From: JAJPIG01 sp035531675
Lineage (GTDB): Bacteria; Desulfobacterota; Binatia; Binatales; Binataceae
Length of the DNA stretch: 64,000 bases
NCBI GenBank assembly: GCA_035531675.1
Contig: DATKSL010000012.1
Location: forward strand, 172,264-236,263
Direction of reading: 5' to 3'
Shown: piece after piece, positions 18,288-30,300 of the stretch
Layout: each line of letters begins with the position of its first letter
How positions within the stretch are numbered: position 1 is the first letter of the stretch
The notes under the pieces: generated by a model
What the model was told of the DNA's origin: nothing
Seen by the model: the letters and a program-made list of their open reading frames with translations, nothing else
Database searches by the model: none
Program-made: the position numbers and the translations under genes

Positions 18288-21200
18288 GTGTTGGTGCGTT
18301 TGGAATTGGAACGAAGCCTCAAGGAAGCGACGAGCGAGCTCAAGGCGCGGCTGGAAGCCGGTCAGTATCGGCGCGTGCCGGTGCTCGGACTCAAGGGCGC
18401 GGCGCAGGCGCTGATGCTGCGCGAGGCGGCGCTGATGCTCGAGCGGCCGATTCTCGCCGTGACGCCGCGGGCGATCGAGGCTGACTCGCTGGCGGCGGAG
18501 CTGGGGTTTTTCCTCGATGAGCCGCCGGAGTCGGACCCGCTCGCGCGCCGCGTACATCTGCTGCGCGGATGGGAGCTGAAACCGCTGGCCCCGCTATCGC
18601 CGGCGGTCGATATCCAGGGCGCGCAATTCGCCGCGCTCTATGCGTTGTTGCGCAGCCGCGCACCGGTGATCGTGACCTCGGTCGAGGCGCTGATGATGCG
18701 GACGGTGCCGCGGGCAGTGTTTGCGGATTCGATCGTGAAGATCGCGCCCGCCGACGCCATCGACCTGGACACGCTGATCGATACGCTGGCGCGGCTCGGT
18801 TATCAGCGCGTCCCGCAAGTCGAGGAGCTCGGGGATTTCAGCGTGCGTGGCGGTATCGTCGACGTCTTCTCGCCGCTGTTTCACGATCCGGTCCGAATCG
18901 AGCTGGAAGACGAAATCGTGGTCTCGATTCGCCGCTTCGAGGCAGCCACCCAGCGCTCGCTGGGCGAAGTCCCGGAAGCGGTGATAACCCAGACGCGCTA
19001 CGTCTCGCCGAGCGTGCTCAAGGACGAGCGCCTGCGCAACCAGGTCGCACTGCGGGCCGCGGAAATCGGGCTGGTGCGCAAGGAATCCGGCGAAATTCTC
19101 GAACTGCTGGAAAGTGGACTGCTGTTTCCCGGCGCAGAGCTGTTGATGCCGTATCTCTACGGCGGCGCGCTCGGCACGGTCTTCGACTACCTCCCCGAAA
19201 CGGCGCTCGCGTGGCTGGTCGAGTCGGGCCGCGGACTCGCCGGCGCGCAGCATTACGCCGAACGAGTCGACGCGGAGGCCGCAGCCGCGCAGGCGCGGCC
19301 GGCATTCTACCCGCCGCCGGAGGCGCTCTATCTCACGGCGTCGGAATGGGAGCGAACTATCGACGCGCGGCTGGCGGTCGAGACCGGATCGCTGATTACG
19401 GTGGCGCCGCCGCGGGCCGGCCACTCGATCCCGATCGAGGTGGGCGCGCAACCCAGCCTGAAGCTCGGCTCGAAGGGGATCGAGGGTCCGCACTCGCCGC
19501 CCTCGTTCGAGCCGCTGGCGACGCTGCTCAGGGAGGTGCGGCGGACGCAGGGGCGGGCATTGATGGTGGTCGAGGGACCGAGCCAGGTCGCACGCCTGCG
19601 CCGCCATCTGGAGGCCTATCAAATCGAGGTCAACACGGACTGCAAAAGTTTCGCCGCCTTTCTGGAATGGCCCGAGTATCGGCCGACGATCATGGAAGGC
19701 GAGCTGGCGACCGGCACGGCGCTGCCGCACGACGGCATCTACCTGTTCAGCGAAGAGGATATCTTCGGCGAGCCGCGCGCGCGCCGGCGCTCACGACCGG
19801 TGACCAGGGGCGCGCTGCTCAATCTCGAAGAGCTGAAGCCGGACGACTTCGTAGTCCATCTCGACCATGGCATCGGCCGCTACCGCGGGCTCAGGCATCT
19901 GAAGGTCGCCGACGTGGAGGGCGATTTCCTGAACCTCGAATATGCGGCCAGCGACACGATGTACGTGCCGGTCGAGCGCATCAACCTGGTGCAGCGTTAT
20001 ATCGGCGGCGACGGCAACGAGGCCAAGCTCGATCGGCTGGGCAGCGGTTCGTGGGATCGGGTCAAGAGCCGCACCAAGCAGGCGGTGCTGGCGATGGCCG
20101 GCGAGCTGCTCGACATCTATGCCGCGCGCGAGGTGATGGAGGGGCACGCCTTCCCGCATCCGGGCCCCGACTATCACGAGTTCGCCGAACATTTCGAATT
20201 TGAGGAGACCCCCGACCAGCTGGCCGCGATCGACGAGGTGGTGCGCGACCTGTCGCGTTCCAAGCCGATGGACCGGCTGATCTGCGGGGATGCGGGGTTC
20301 GGCAAGACTGAAGTCGCGGTGCGCGGCGCGTTCATGGCGGTGATGGACGGGCGGCAGGTGGCGATGCTGGTGCCGACCACGATCCTGGCCGAGCAGCATT
20401 GGAACACCTTCTGCAAGCGCTTCAAGGACTATCCGGTGCGAATCGAGATGGTGTCGCGCTTTCGGACGCCGCGCGAGAACAAGGCCACTATCGAGGAGCT
20501 GCGCAGCGGCGCGGTCGACATCGTGATCGGCACGCATCGGCTGCTGCAGAGCGACGTCGAGTTCAAGCGACTGGGGCTGCTGATTATCGACGAGGAGCAT
20601 CGCTTCGGCGTGGCCGACAAGGAACGGATCAAGCGCATGCGCAAGCTGGTCGACGTGCTGACGCTCACGGCCACGCCGATTCCGCGCACGCTGCATATGG
20701 CGATGCTCGGGATCCGGGACCTGTCGGTGATCCAGACGCCGCCGCCGGACCGTCAATCGGTGCGGACCTTCGTCGCGCATTTCGATGACGCGCTGCTGCG
20801 TGAGGTGATTCTGCGTGAGCTGAATCGCGGCGGGCAGGTGTTCTTCGTCCACAATCGGGTCGAGAATATCGATTACCTGGCGCGCCACTTGCGCGCGATC
20901 GTTCCCGAGGCGCGGGTCGGGGTGGCGCATGGGCAGATGAAGGAGCGCGAGCTCGAGCGGGTGATGCGCGACTTTATCGAGAACCGGATCAACCTGCTGG
21001 TGTGCTCGGCGATTATCGAATCGGGCCTCGATATTCCCAACGCCAACACCATGATCATCAACCGCGCCGATCACTTCGGCCTCGCCCAGCTCTACCAGCT
21101 ACGCGGGCGGGTGGGGCGCTCGCGGCAGAAGGCCTACGCCTACCTGCTGATTCCGGGCGAACATATCATCACGCGCGACGCCAAACGACGTATCGAGGCG

Positions 21201-21878
21201 CTGCGCGAACTGGTCGAGTCGGACGCCGGCAGCGGATTCAAGCTCTCGATTCGGGACCTCGAGCATCGCGGCGCCGGCAACCTGCTGGGCCGCCAGCAAT
21301 CGGGCCAGATCGCCGCGGTCGGATTCGAGCTTTACGCCGAGATGATGGAGCAGGCGATTCACGAGTTGCGCGGCGAGCCGCAGCACGCCGATTTTGAGCC
21401 GGAGCTGCGGCTCGGCATCCCCGCCTATATCCCGCAGGACTACGTGCCTGACGAAAACGAGCGCCTGGTGCTGTACCGGCGGATGGCGCGCGCCGAATCG
21501 GATCGCGACCTCGACCAGCTGCGCGACGAGATGCGGGATCGGTTCGGGCCGCTGCCGACGCTGATCGACAACCTGATGGCGGCGATGAAGGTGCGCCGGC
21601 AGATGAAGGAACTGTTGATCACCAGCGCGCTGCTCAAGGGCGAGCAGCTAGAGGTCCGGTTCCATCCCGATGCCCCGGTCGACTCGGCCCGCCTGGCGGC
21701 GCTGGCGGCGGCGAATCGCGAGCGGATTCGGCTCACCCCGGCCCTCCAGGTGATGGTCAAGTTCAAGACCGGCGATTACGTGCAAATCTTTGCCCAACTC
21801 GACGACGTCTTGCAGGCGCTGGCGGCGTGTGAAAAGTTGGAAAACTGGTCGGGCCGAGGTAGCGAGCTTGCGAACTGA
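18288..21878 (+). CDS. mfd: transcription-repair coupling factor Mfd
   Basis: 1196 residues from a GTG at 18288 (in-frame TTG 18291 and GTG 18294 are alternatives). The N-terminal UvrB-homology module precedes the RNA-polymerase-interacting domain (LKPDDFVVHLDHGIGRYRGL). The helicase core has Walker A GDAGFGKTEVA near residue 665, DEEHRFG (motif II) and LTATPIPRTLH, and the TRG region has SAIIESGLDIPNANT and QLRGRVGRS. The TRCF domain is at the C-terminus. It removes stalled RNA polymerase and recruits UvrA, which is encoded 2 kb downstream on the same strand. Confidence 0.95.
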   Translation: MLVRLELERSLKEATSELKARLEAGQYRRVPVLGLKGAAQALMLREAALMLERPILAVTPRAIEADSLAAELGFFLDEPPESDPLARRVHLLRGWELKPLAPLSPAVDIQGAQFAALYALLRSRAPVIVTSVEALMMRTVPRAVFADSIVKIAPADAIDLDTLIDTLARLGYQRVPQVEELGDFSVRGGIVDVFSPLFHDPVRIELEDEIVVSIRRFEAATQRSLGEVPEAVITQTRYVSPSVLKDERLRNQVALRAAEIGLVRKESGEILELLESGLLFPGAELLMPYLYGGALGTVFDYLPETALAWLVESGRGLAGAQHYAERVDAEAAAAQARPAFYPPPEALYLTASEWERTIDARLAVETGSLITVAPPRAGHSIPIEVGAQPSLKLGSKGIEGPHSPPSFEPLATLLREVRRTQGRALMVVEGPSQVARLRRHLEAYQIEVNTDCKSFAAFLEWPEYRPTIMEGELATGTALPHDGIYLFSEEDIFGEPRARRRSRPVTRGALLNLEELKPDDFVVHLDHGIGRYRGLRHLKVADVEGDFLNLEYAASDTMYVPVERINLVQRYIGGDGNEAKLDRLGSGSWDRVKSRTKQAVLAMAGELLDIYAAREVMEGHAFPHPGPDYHEFAEHFEFEETPDQLAAIDEVVRDLSRSKPMDRLICGDAGFGKTEVAVRGAFMAVMDGRQVAMLVPTTILAEQHWNTFCKRFKDYPVRIEMVSRFRTPRENKATIEELRSGAVDIVIGTHRLLQSDVEFKRLGLLIIDEEHRFGVADKERIKRMRKLVDVLTLTATPIPRTLHMAMLGIRDLSVIQTPPPDRQSVRTFVAHFDDALLREVILRELNRGGQVFFVHNRVENIDYLARHLRAIVPEARVGVAHGQMKERELERVMRDFIENRINLLVCSAIIESGLDIPNANTMIINRADHFGLAQLYQLRGRVGRSRQKAYAYLLIPGEHIITRDAKRRIEALRELVESDAGSGFKLSIRDLEHRGAGNLLGRQQSGQIAAVGFELYAEMMEQAIHELRGEPQHADFEPELRLGIPAYIPQDYVPDENERLVLYRRMARAESDRDLDQLRDEMRDRFGPLPTLIDNLMAAMKVRRQMKELLITSALLKGEQLEVRFHPDAPVDSARLAALAAANRERIRLTPALQVMVKFKTGDYVQIFAQLDDVLQALAACEKLENWSGRGSELAN

Positions 21879-22875
21879 AGTGTTGCGATCATCCAACTGG
21901 CGCGGAGTCGTTATCGCGCCGGGCGCCGCGATGCTGTTGGCGGCCGCGCTGGCGGTACTCGCGCCCAGCCCGGCTGGCGCTCAGGTTATCAGCCGGGTCA
22001 TCGCCAGCGTCGACGGCGACCCGATCACCACCCATGATATCCAGGCGTTCGCCGCGGCTAACAACATCACGCTACCGCCGCCGGGCGATCCGAATCAGCC
22101 CAAGGCAACGAAAGCCGTCCTCAAGGGCATCATCGAGAACAAGATGCTCGACCAGGAGAGCAAGAAGTACGCTGACAAGGTCGACGACGGTCAGGTCAAT
22201 CAATACATCCAGTCGATGGAGCAGGAAAACCATGTCAACGAGCAGCAGTTCCGCGATCAGTTGACGCAGAACGGGCTGACCTACGAGGAGTTCCGGGGGC
22301 ACGTACGCGATCAGCTCATGCGGATGGCGATGCTCCAGGACGAGGTCCGCAGCAAGGTCACGATTCCGCAATCGGAAGTCGAGGCCTACTACAAGGCGCA
22401 TCCCGGGGAATTTCAGATCACCAAGGAGCGGCTCAAGCTGGCGCAGATCCTGATCGCGGTGCCGCCCAACGCCACGCCCAAGCAGATCGCGGAGGCCAAG
22501 GCCAAGGCCGAAATGGTTGACGCGAAGGCCATCAAGGGCGACGATTTCGCGGCGCTCGCGAGCCAGTACTCGGACGACGATTCCAAGAGCAAGGGCGGCG
22601 AGTTGGGGTACTTCGCACCTAACGAGATCCTGCCGCAGATCGACAAGGCGGTGGAAAATCTGAAACCCGGGCAGATCTCGCCGGTGGTGCATAGCGATTT
22701 CGGTTTCCATATCCTCAAACTCGAGGCACACGAGAAGCCGGGTCTGCAGCCGCTTGACCAGGCAACCGTCGACAAGATCCGGAACCAGCTTGCCACTGAG
22801 GCTGCCAAAAAGCGCTTCAAAAGCTGGGTCGAGAACGACCTGGTCAAGCAGCACGACGTCGAGCTCTCCAATTAG
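21868..22875 (+). CDS. surA: SurA-like periplasmic peptidyl-prolyl isomerase/chaperone
   Basis: About 335 residues. The TTG at 21868 lies seven bases after a GAGGT site and overlaps the mfd end by 11 bases; a GTG at 21880 is the alternative. A signal peptide (AAMLLAAALAVLAPSPAGAQ) leads into the SurA N-terminal chaperone domain (VISRVIASVDGDPITTHDIQ), then one parvulin domain (LKLAQILIAVPP, SKGGELGYFAPNEI, HSDFGFHILKLE). E. coli SurA has two parvulin domains; one is common in other phyla. It should aid folding of outer-membrane proteins. pdxA follows after three bases. Confidence 0.88.
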   Translation: MRTEVLRSSNWRGVVIAPGAAMLLAAALAVLAPSPAGAQVISRVIASVDGDPITTHDIQAFAAANNITLPPPGDPNQPKATKAVLKGIIENKMLDQESKKYADKVDDGQVNQYIQSMEQENHVNEQQFRDQLTQNGLTYEEFRGHVRDQLMRMAMLQDEVRSKVTIPQSEVEAYYKAHPGEFQITKERLKLAQILIAVPPNATPKQIAEAKAKAEMVDAKAIKGDDFAALASQYSDDDSKSKGGELGYFAPNEILPQIDKAVENLKPGQISPVVHSDFGFHILKLEAHEKPGLQPLDQATVDKIRNQLATEAAKKRFKSWVENDLVKQHDVELSN

Positions 22876-22878
22876 CCG

Positions 22879-23889
22879 ATGGCGCTTCGGCTACAGAAGC
22901 CACCGATTGTAATCAGCCAGGGCGACCCCGCAGGAATCGGCGCGGAGGTCATTCTCAAGGCCGCGGCCGCTATGGCGCGGCGCCGGCGCATCCCACCGAT
23001 GGCGGTGATCGGGGATGTGGCGGCGATGCGGGCCGCGGCGCGGCGGCTCGGCGAGGTCCCGGAACCACTCGACTGGCGTCCCGGCGAGGCGTTACCAACC
23101 TTGCGCAGGGGGCTGGCGGTGATGAGCGTCGGCAGGCTTTCGGCCGCCGCCTATCGACCCGGCAAGCCGAGCGCGGAGGGCGGGGAGGCGGCCTATCGCT
23201 ATATCGTCGAGGCGACGCGGATGACGATGAGGGGCGAGGCGGCAGCCGTCGTAACCGCGCCGATCAGCAAGGAATGGTTGAATCGCGCCGGCCATCACTT
23301 CCCGGGCCATTCGGAACTGCTCGCGCGACTGGCCGGGACGCCGCTGTGGCGGATGATGTTCGTCGGCACCAAGCTCCGTCTGGCGCTGGTGACGGTGCAT
23401 ATCGGAATCGCCAAGGTGCCCCGCGCGCTCAGCGCGGAGAAGGTTTATCGGACCATAGCGCTGTTGGCCAGACATCTGGTCGAGCGGCTCAACGTGAGCG
23501 GGCCGCGAATAGGGGTGCTGGGGCTGAATCCGCACGCCGGTGAGAATGGGCTGTTCGGCGACGAAGAGCAGCGCATCATCGTGCCCGCGATCCGCCGCGC
23601 GCGACGCTCGCGGATCGATGCTTTCGGGCCGCTGGCGCCGGACACCGCGTTTGCACGGACCGATGGGGAATTCCGCTTTGATGCGGCGGTCGCGATGTAT
23701 CACGACCAGGGACTGATCGCGCTCAAGACCCTGGACTTCGACCACGCCGTGAACGTTACCCTGGGCTTGCCGTTCGTGCGCACCTCGCCCGACCATGGCA
23801 CCGCGTTCGATATCGCGGGCCGCAACCGGGCGAGCGCCGGCAGTATGATCGCGGCGATCGATTATGCATGGCGGGCCAGTGCGGTATAA
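22879..23889 (+). CDS. pdxA: 4-hydroxythreonine-4-phosphate dehydrogenase
   Basis: 336 residues with the family signatures VISQGDPAGIGAEVI near the N-terminus, APISKEWLNRAGHHFPGHSE for substrate and metal binding, LGLNPHAGENG and AMYHDQGLIALKTLDF. PdxA oxidises 4-phosphohydroxy-L-threonine with NAD, in the DXP-dependent pyridoxal phosphate pathway. It starts three bases after surA, as in the surA-pdxA arrangement known from enterobacteria; the ksgA that follows there is replaced here by uvrA. A TATAAT sequence overlaps its stop codon. Confidence 0.94.
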   Translation: MALRLQKPPIVISQGDPAGIGAEVILKAAAAMARRRRIPPMAVIGDVAAMRAAARRLGEVPEPLDWRPGEALPTLRRGLAVMSVGRLSAAAYRPGKPSAEGGEAAYRYIVEATRMTMRGEAAAVVTAPISKEWLNRAGHHFPGHSELLARLAGTPLWRMMFVGTKLRLALVTVHIGIAKVPRALSAEKVYRTIALLARHLVERLNVSGPRIGVLGLNPHAGENGLFGDEEQRIIVPAIRRARRSRIDAFGPLAPDTAFARTDGEFRFDAAVAMYHDQGLIALKTLDFDHAVNVTLGLPFVRTSPDHGTAFDIAGRNRASAGSMIAAIDYAWRASAV

Positions 23890-23917
23890 TCGCCGGGCCG
23901 CGGCGAAGAGAGCCTCC

Positions 23918-26749
<2,832 letters not shown>

Positions 26750-26766
26750 TCGGCGCGCCGCTTCGC

Positions 26767-26785
26767 CTTAAAGTCACACTTTAAG
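26767..26785. terminator. short AT-rich palindrome between convergent genes
   Basis: Perfect 8-base arms (26767-26774 and 26778-26785) around a three-base CAC centre, lying between the ends of uvrA and the DUF488 gene and overlapping the DUF488 stop. It could act as a weak bidirectional terminator, but the stem is AT-rich and no T-run follows. Confidence 0.25.
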
Positions 26786-27343
26786 TTTCAGCGTGGTCTG
26801 GCCGCCGTCGTAAAGCAGACGGCCCTCGACGACGCTGGCGAACTCGGCGAGCCGATGCGGCGCGAGCTTGCCGTCGGACAGGATGTGCTCGACCGCCGAT
26901 CCACGCACCACCAGGTTGTCCGCGATAATCCGCCGATGGCATCGCCACCAGAGCCCCTCGGAGCACATGATCACGCTGCGGACGCGCGTCGCGATTGCGC
27001 CGAGGTCGTGTAATCCGGCAGCGAACTCATCGCTCTCCATGTGATCGGCATACGAGCGGAAGGCGGGAACCGTCCACGCGCTGTGGGGCGAGTCGGGGCG
27101 GACGCCGTGGCGCCGGCCACCCAGCGCTTTCATCCAGCGGTATTCGATTCCAGCGCGCTCGAGCGAAGCGGCGAGGTCAGCCTGGTTGAACTGTGGCCAG
27201 CGGCGCGAACTGGGGAAGGAGCGCACGTCGGCAAGCACGGCGATGCGATGCATGCGGAGCAACTCAAGGAACGTTTCGATCGGATGGGTCGAGTGTCCGA
27301 TCGTAAACAGGTGATCGCTGGTGGATTGGTCCGAAGAAACCAT
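26774..27343 (-). CDS. DUF488 family protein
   Basis: 189 residues from ATG 27343 (MVSSDQS); an upstream start at 27379 adds 12 low-complexity residues. DUF488 features: FTIGHSTHPIETFLELL, LADVRSFPSSRRWPQFN, YRWMKALGGRR and IMCSEGLWWRCHRRIIA, with a conserved Cys-Trp-Arg-Cys-His cluster. The family has no established biochemical role; its conserved GHS, DVR and C...CHR residues suggest an enzyme. It is last in a minus-strand run downstream of DUF2182 and DUF1326 genes. Confidence 0.82.
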   Translation of the reverse strand: MVSSDQSTSDHLFTIGHSTHPIETFLELLRMHRIAVLADVRSFPSSRRWPQFNQADLAASLERAGIEYRWMKALGGRRHGVRPDSPHSAWTVPAFRSYADHMESDEFAAGLHDLGAIATRVRSVIMCSEGLWWRCHRRIIADNLVVRGSAVEHILSDGKLAPHRLAEFASVVEGRLLYDGGQTTLKLKV

Positions 27344-27392
27344 GCGTCGGCCGGGCGCGGCCGGCAAGCCGCCGCGCAATCAGACCACGAAG

Positions 27393-28190
27393 CTAGCTTA
27401 GCACCGCGAGCCACAGGCCGCTGCCGATCAACGCCACGGCTGCGACGTTGGCGACCAGCCGATCCCACGGCAGCACCTTTTCCAGCAGCACGAAAATCGC
27501 GATCAGCGCGACCCACAGCAGGTTCATCACCCCGGCGGCAAACAGCAGCGCCATCAGCATCCAGCAGCAGCCGACGCAGAACGTGCCGTGCTTCAGACCC
27601 ATAGTCAACGCGCCCCGCGGCCCTTCGCGCCATTCGGTCATGAAGAAGCCCAGCGGCGAGCGGCAGTGACGCAGGCAGACCTGCTTCAGCGGAGTTACCT
27701 GGTAAAGCCCGGCGACTATCAGGATTACGCCGCCCACCACCGGCGTGACCGCAAGGTTCCCGGAAATCAGGGCAGCGCTGTGCAAAACCAGCTGAATCGC
27801 CGTCGCCGCGGCGCTGAAGATCGTCCAGGCGACGATATAGCCCGCCACGAACATCGCGATCTTGAAACCGGCGTGCGCGCCGCGCGCGCGCACTGCGCGC
27901 GCATACATCGTCACCATCGGGCTCGCACTCGGCACCATCATGGCGACCATCATCACCGTCCACATCACAAACGCGGTGACGGCGTCGCCTAGCATCCAGC
28001 GATGCGGCTCGCTAAGCGCCATCTTCATCCCCGGCATCCCGGCCATGTCCACACCCGCGGCCATCGGCATCCGGAGCAAATAGATCCAGGCGAGAATCGT
28101 GATCAGCGCGAGCCCGCCCCAGACCGCGAGACGGTCGATGAGCGGGAGGGTCGCGATACTGAGGCGCTGTTGCGGATTGACGGCGGCCAT
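27393..28190 (-). CDS. DUF2182 predicted metal-binding integral membrane protein
   Basis: 265 residues with about seven hydrophobic segments. DUF2182 features are present: methionine-rich MAGMPGMKMAL in the first loop, FVMWTVMMVAMMVPSASPMVTM, the CLRHCRSPLGFF motif and GTFCVGCCWMLMALLF. The Met and Cys content suggests copper or another soft metal as ligand; this is inference, and function is not established for the family. It lies 36 bases after the DUF1326 gene on the same strand, a pairing repeatedly seen in bacteria. Confidence 0.88.
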   Translation of the reverse strand: MAAVNPQQRLSIATLPLIDRLAVWGGLALITILAWIYLLRMPMAAGVDMAGMPGMKMALSEPHRWMLGDAVTAFVMWTVMMVAMMVPSASPMVTMYARAVRARGAHAGFKIAMFVAGYIVAWTIFSAAATAIQLVLHSAALISGNLAVTPVVGGVILIVAGLYQVTPLKQVCLRHCRSPLGFFMTEWREGPRGALTMGLKHGTFCVGCCWMLMALLFAAGVMNLLWVALIAIFVLLEKVLPWDRLVANVAAVALIGSGLWLAVLS

Positions 28191-28226
28191 ACGATCAGCC
28201 GGAAACTCGACCGTGCGACGCCAGGG

Positions 28227-28838
28227 TTATTCGGCCGACCACTTGATCGGAGAGAAATGCCCGTTGCGCCCCGAATTGCGAAAGTCCAGCGAGCCGTCCT
28301 GGTAGTGGCTCTCTTTGCCCTGCGCGACGGCGAGATGCGACGAGAACGGATGAAATACGTTCTCGAGCCAGACCACCTTTTGATCGGCGCCGGCAAGCCC
28401 CTCGATGGTGATGTCGGCGATCCCCGGCATCGAGAGCTTGCGTTGGTTGCCGTCGATCGTGAAATCGATGGTCGCGGCCTTGGTAGGCAGTTGCTTCGAG
28501 ATCAGCGGTCCGAACAGCGAAGGCGGACCGCCCGCCCCGCCGGTGAAGATTTTCTGCAGCGCATCACGCTGCGCCGCGGAGCCGCGACTGTCGACATACA
28601 CCGCCAGCACGCCGTTGCCCTTGCCCATCGGACCCGGGGTCGAGAGCGCCTGAACCGAGTTCAGGCCGGACAGGTCGAGCTCGCCGTAGCGACCCCGGTT
28701 GATATGCACCGCCAGCACCACGTCGCAATGACCGTCGGTGGGAGTGGCGGCGAGGTGGGAGAGCAGGCAGGGGCAGAGCACGATGCAGTTGCACGATTCG
28801 AAATATTCGCCTTCAATTTGCCATTTTTCTCCGCTCAT
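28227..28838 (-). CDS. DUF1326 domain protein
   Basis: 203 residues, soluble. The N-terminal half has the family cysteine motif ESCNCIVLCPCLL and a conserved HCDVVLAVHI segment; the C-terminal part contains IDFTIDG, HPFSSHLAVAQG and a final FSPIKWSAE. The Cys-x-Cys-x4-Cys-x-Cys cluster looks like a metal or thiol-redox site. Its partner DUF2182 membrane protein follows directly, which suggests a two-component membrane system of unknown function. About 94 bases upstream lies the M16 peptidase pair. Confidence 0.86.
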   Translation of the reverse strand: MSGEKWQIEGEYFESCNCIVLCPCLLSHLAATPTDGHCDVVLAVHINRGRYGELDLSGLNSVQALSTPGPMGKGNGVLAVYVDSRGSAAQRDALQKIFTGGAGGPPSLFGPLISKQLPTKAATIDFTIDGNQRKLSMPGIADITIEGLAGADQKVVWLENVFHPFSSHLAVAQGKESHYQDGSLDFRNSGRNGHFSPIKWSAE

Positions 28839-28932
28839 CGGCTCCTCCCTCGAAGTTCAGTTGCCGGCCTATAGATCGGCAAGACTCTACAACCAAAGCC
28901 GGCGCGCCGCCAAACAGCGCCGGGCCGATCAT

Positions 28933-30300
28933 TTATTTCTGTGTGGCCTCTTCCTGAAGATTGCGGGCATTGATCGCGGCCTTGCCCTGGTTAGCGACCG
29001 CCACCACGATCATCGCATCCGGATGCAGATACTTGCGCGCCGTCTCCTCGACCTGCTCGCGCGTCACGCCGTTGACGTATCCCGGATATTTATCCATGTA
29101 GTCGAGGCCCAGCCCGTAGAGCTGGACATCCAGCATGTACTCGGCGATCGCGGACTGGCGGTCGAACTTCAAGGGAAAGCTGCCGACCAGGAATTTCTTG
29201 GCCGAAGCGAGTTCGGCGTCGGTGACCGGCTGGTCGCGGATCCGGGCGAGTTGCTGCAAGACCAGCTTCATGGCCTCGTTGGCGCTGCGGTTCTTGGTCT
29301 GCAGCTGGATGCGGATGGCGCCGGGGAACTTGCCCGCATCGTTCTCGCTGGCGATCGAGTAGGCGAGGCCGGCACTCGATCGGACCACCTGCATCAATCG
29401 CGAGGCGAAGCCGCCGCCACCAAGAACATAGTTCATCACTTGAAAGCGGTAGTAGTCGGGATTCGAGCGCTCCATCCCGGGGAAGCCCAGGATCAGGGTC
29501 GCCTGCGCCACGTTGCGGTCGATGATCGTGAGATGGACGCCGGACGAGACCTTGGGCGGTTGCGGCACCGGCTGCGGCGCGACCTTTCCGGCCGGACCTG
29601 CCAGTTGCTTCTCCAGCTCCGCCTTGATGCGGTTCGCGTCGACGTCGCCGACCACGGCGATTACCGCGCTGCCGACCTTATAATGCTGATGGTAGAACTC
29701 ACGCACCTCATCGGGCGTGAGCTTTGCAACCGTCTCGGTGCTGCCGTCCGGGCTATGACCGTACGGTTGGTCGTCGAACATCTGCTTGCGAAAGGCGACG
29801 CCCGCCACGTAGCCGGGCTGCTGCTCGGCCGCCTTGATGGCGGCGACCACCTCGGCGCGCTTGTGCAGGATATCGTCGTCACGCAGCGCCGGATGGCGGA
29901 TCACGTCGGCCAGCAACGCCAGCGTCTCGCCCTGATATTTCGCGAGCGAGGTAAACGACGCTTCGGCAAAATCCTCGCCCGCGTCGACCGACACCGAGCT
30001 GCCCATGAAGTCGACCTTCTGGTTGAACTGCTCGGCGTTGAGTTGGCCCGCGCCCAGGGTCAGGCATCGCGCGGTCAGGCTGGCAAGTCCGGCTTCACCG
30101 TTGGGGTCGCGGCGCGCGCCGGCGTCGAACGCGATTTTCACCGTCACCATCGGCAGCTGATGCTGCTCGGAGACCAGCAGGAGCGCGCCGTTGTCGAGCG
30201 TCATGCGCTTGATCTCGATAGCGCGCGAGGGCGCCGCCCACAGCGTGATGAACAGGGCGGTCGCAAGCAGGCTGAGGGCTGTACGACGGCGGAGGCTCAT
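28933..30300 (-). CDS. M16-family peptidase homologue, non-catalytic partner
   Basis: 455 residues with a signal peptide (LSLLATALFITLWAAPSRAIE). Two M16 halves are recognisable (MTLDNGALLLVSEQH, GARRDPNGEAGLASLTARC; SSAGLAYSIASEND with the conserved Arg/Tyr region). The HxxEH zinc motif is missing: the equivalent position reads GLASLTARCL. In the family such subunits pair with a zinc-binding partner to form the chamber; the partner is the upstream gene, coupled by an ATGA overlap at 30297-30300. Confidence 0.88.
   Translation of the reverse strand: MSLRRRTALSLLATALFITLWAAPSRAIEIKRMTLDNGALLLVSEQHQLPMVTVKIAFDAGARRDPNGEAGLASLTARCLTLGAGQLNAEQFNQKVDFMGSSVSVDAGEDFAEASFTSLAKYQGETLALLADVIRHPALRDDDILHKRAEVVAAIKAAEQQPGYVAGVAFRKQMFDDQPYGHSPDGSTETVAKLTPDEVREFYHQHYKVGSAVIAVVGDVDANRIKAELEKQLAGPAGKVAPQPVPQPPKVSSGVHLTIIDRNVAQATLILGFPGMERSNPDYYRFQVMNYVLGGGGFASRLMQVVRSSAGLAYSIASENDAGKFPGAIRIQLQTKNRSANEAMKLVLQQLARIRDQPVTDAELASAKKFLVGSFPLKFDRQSAIAEYMLDVQLYGLGLDYMDKYPGYVNGVTREQVEETARKYLHPDAMIVVAVANQGKAAINARNLQEEATQK

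Noticed and set aside
23885..23890. Perfect TATAAT before uvrA
   Set aside because: No -35 box at 16-18 bases; it overlaps the pdxA stop and may be chance, so it is not called as a promoter.
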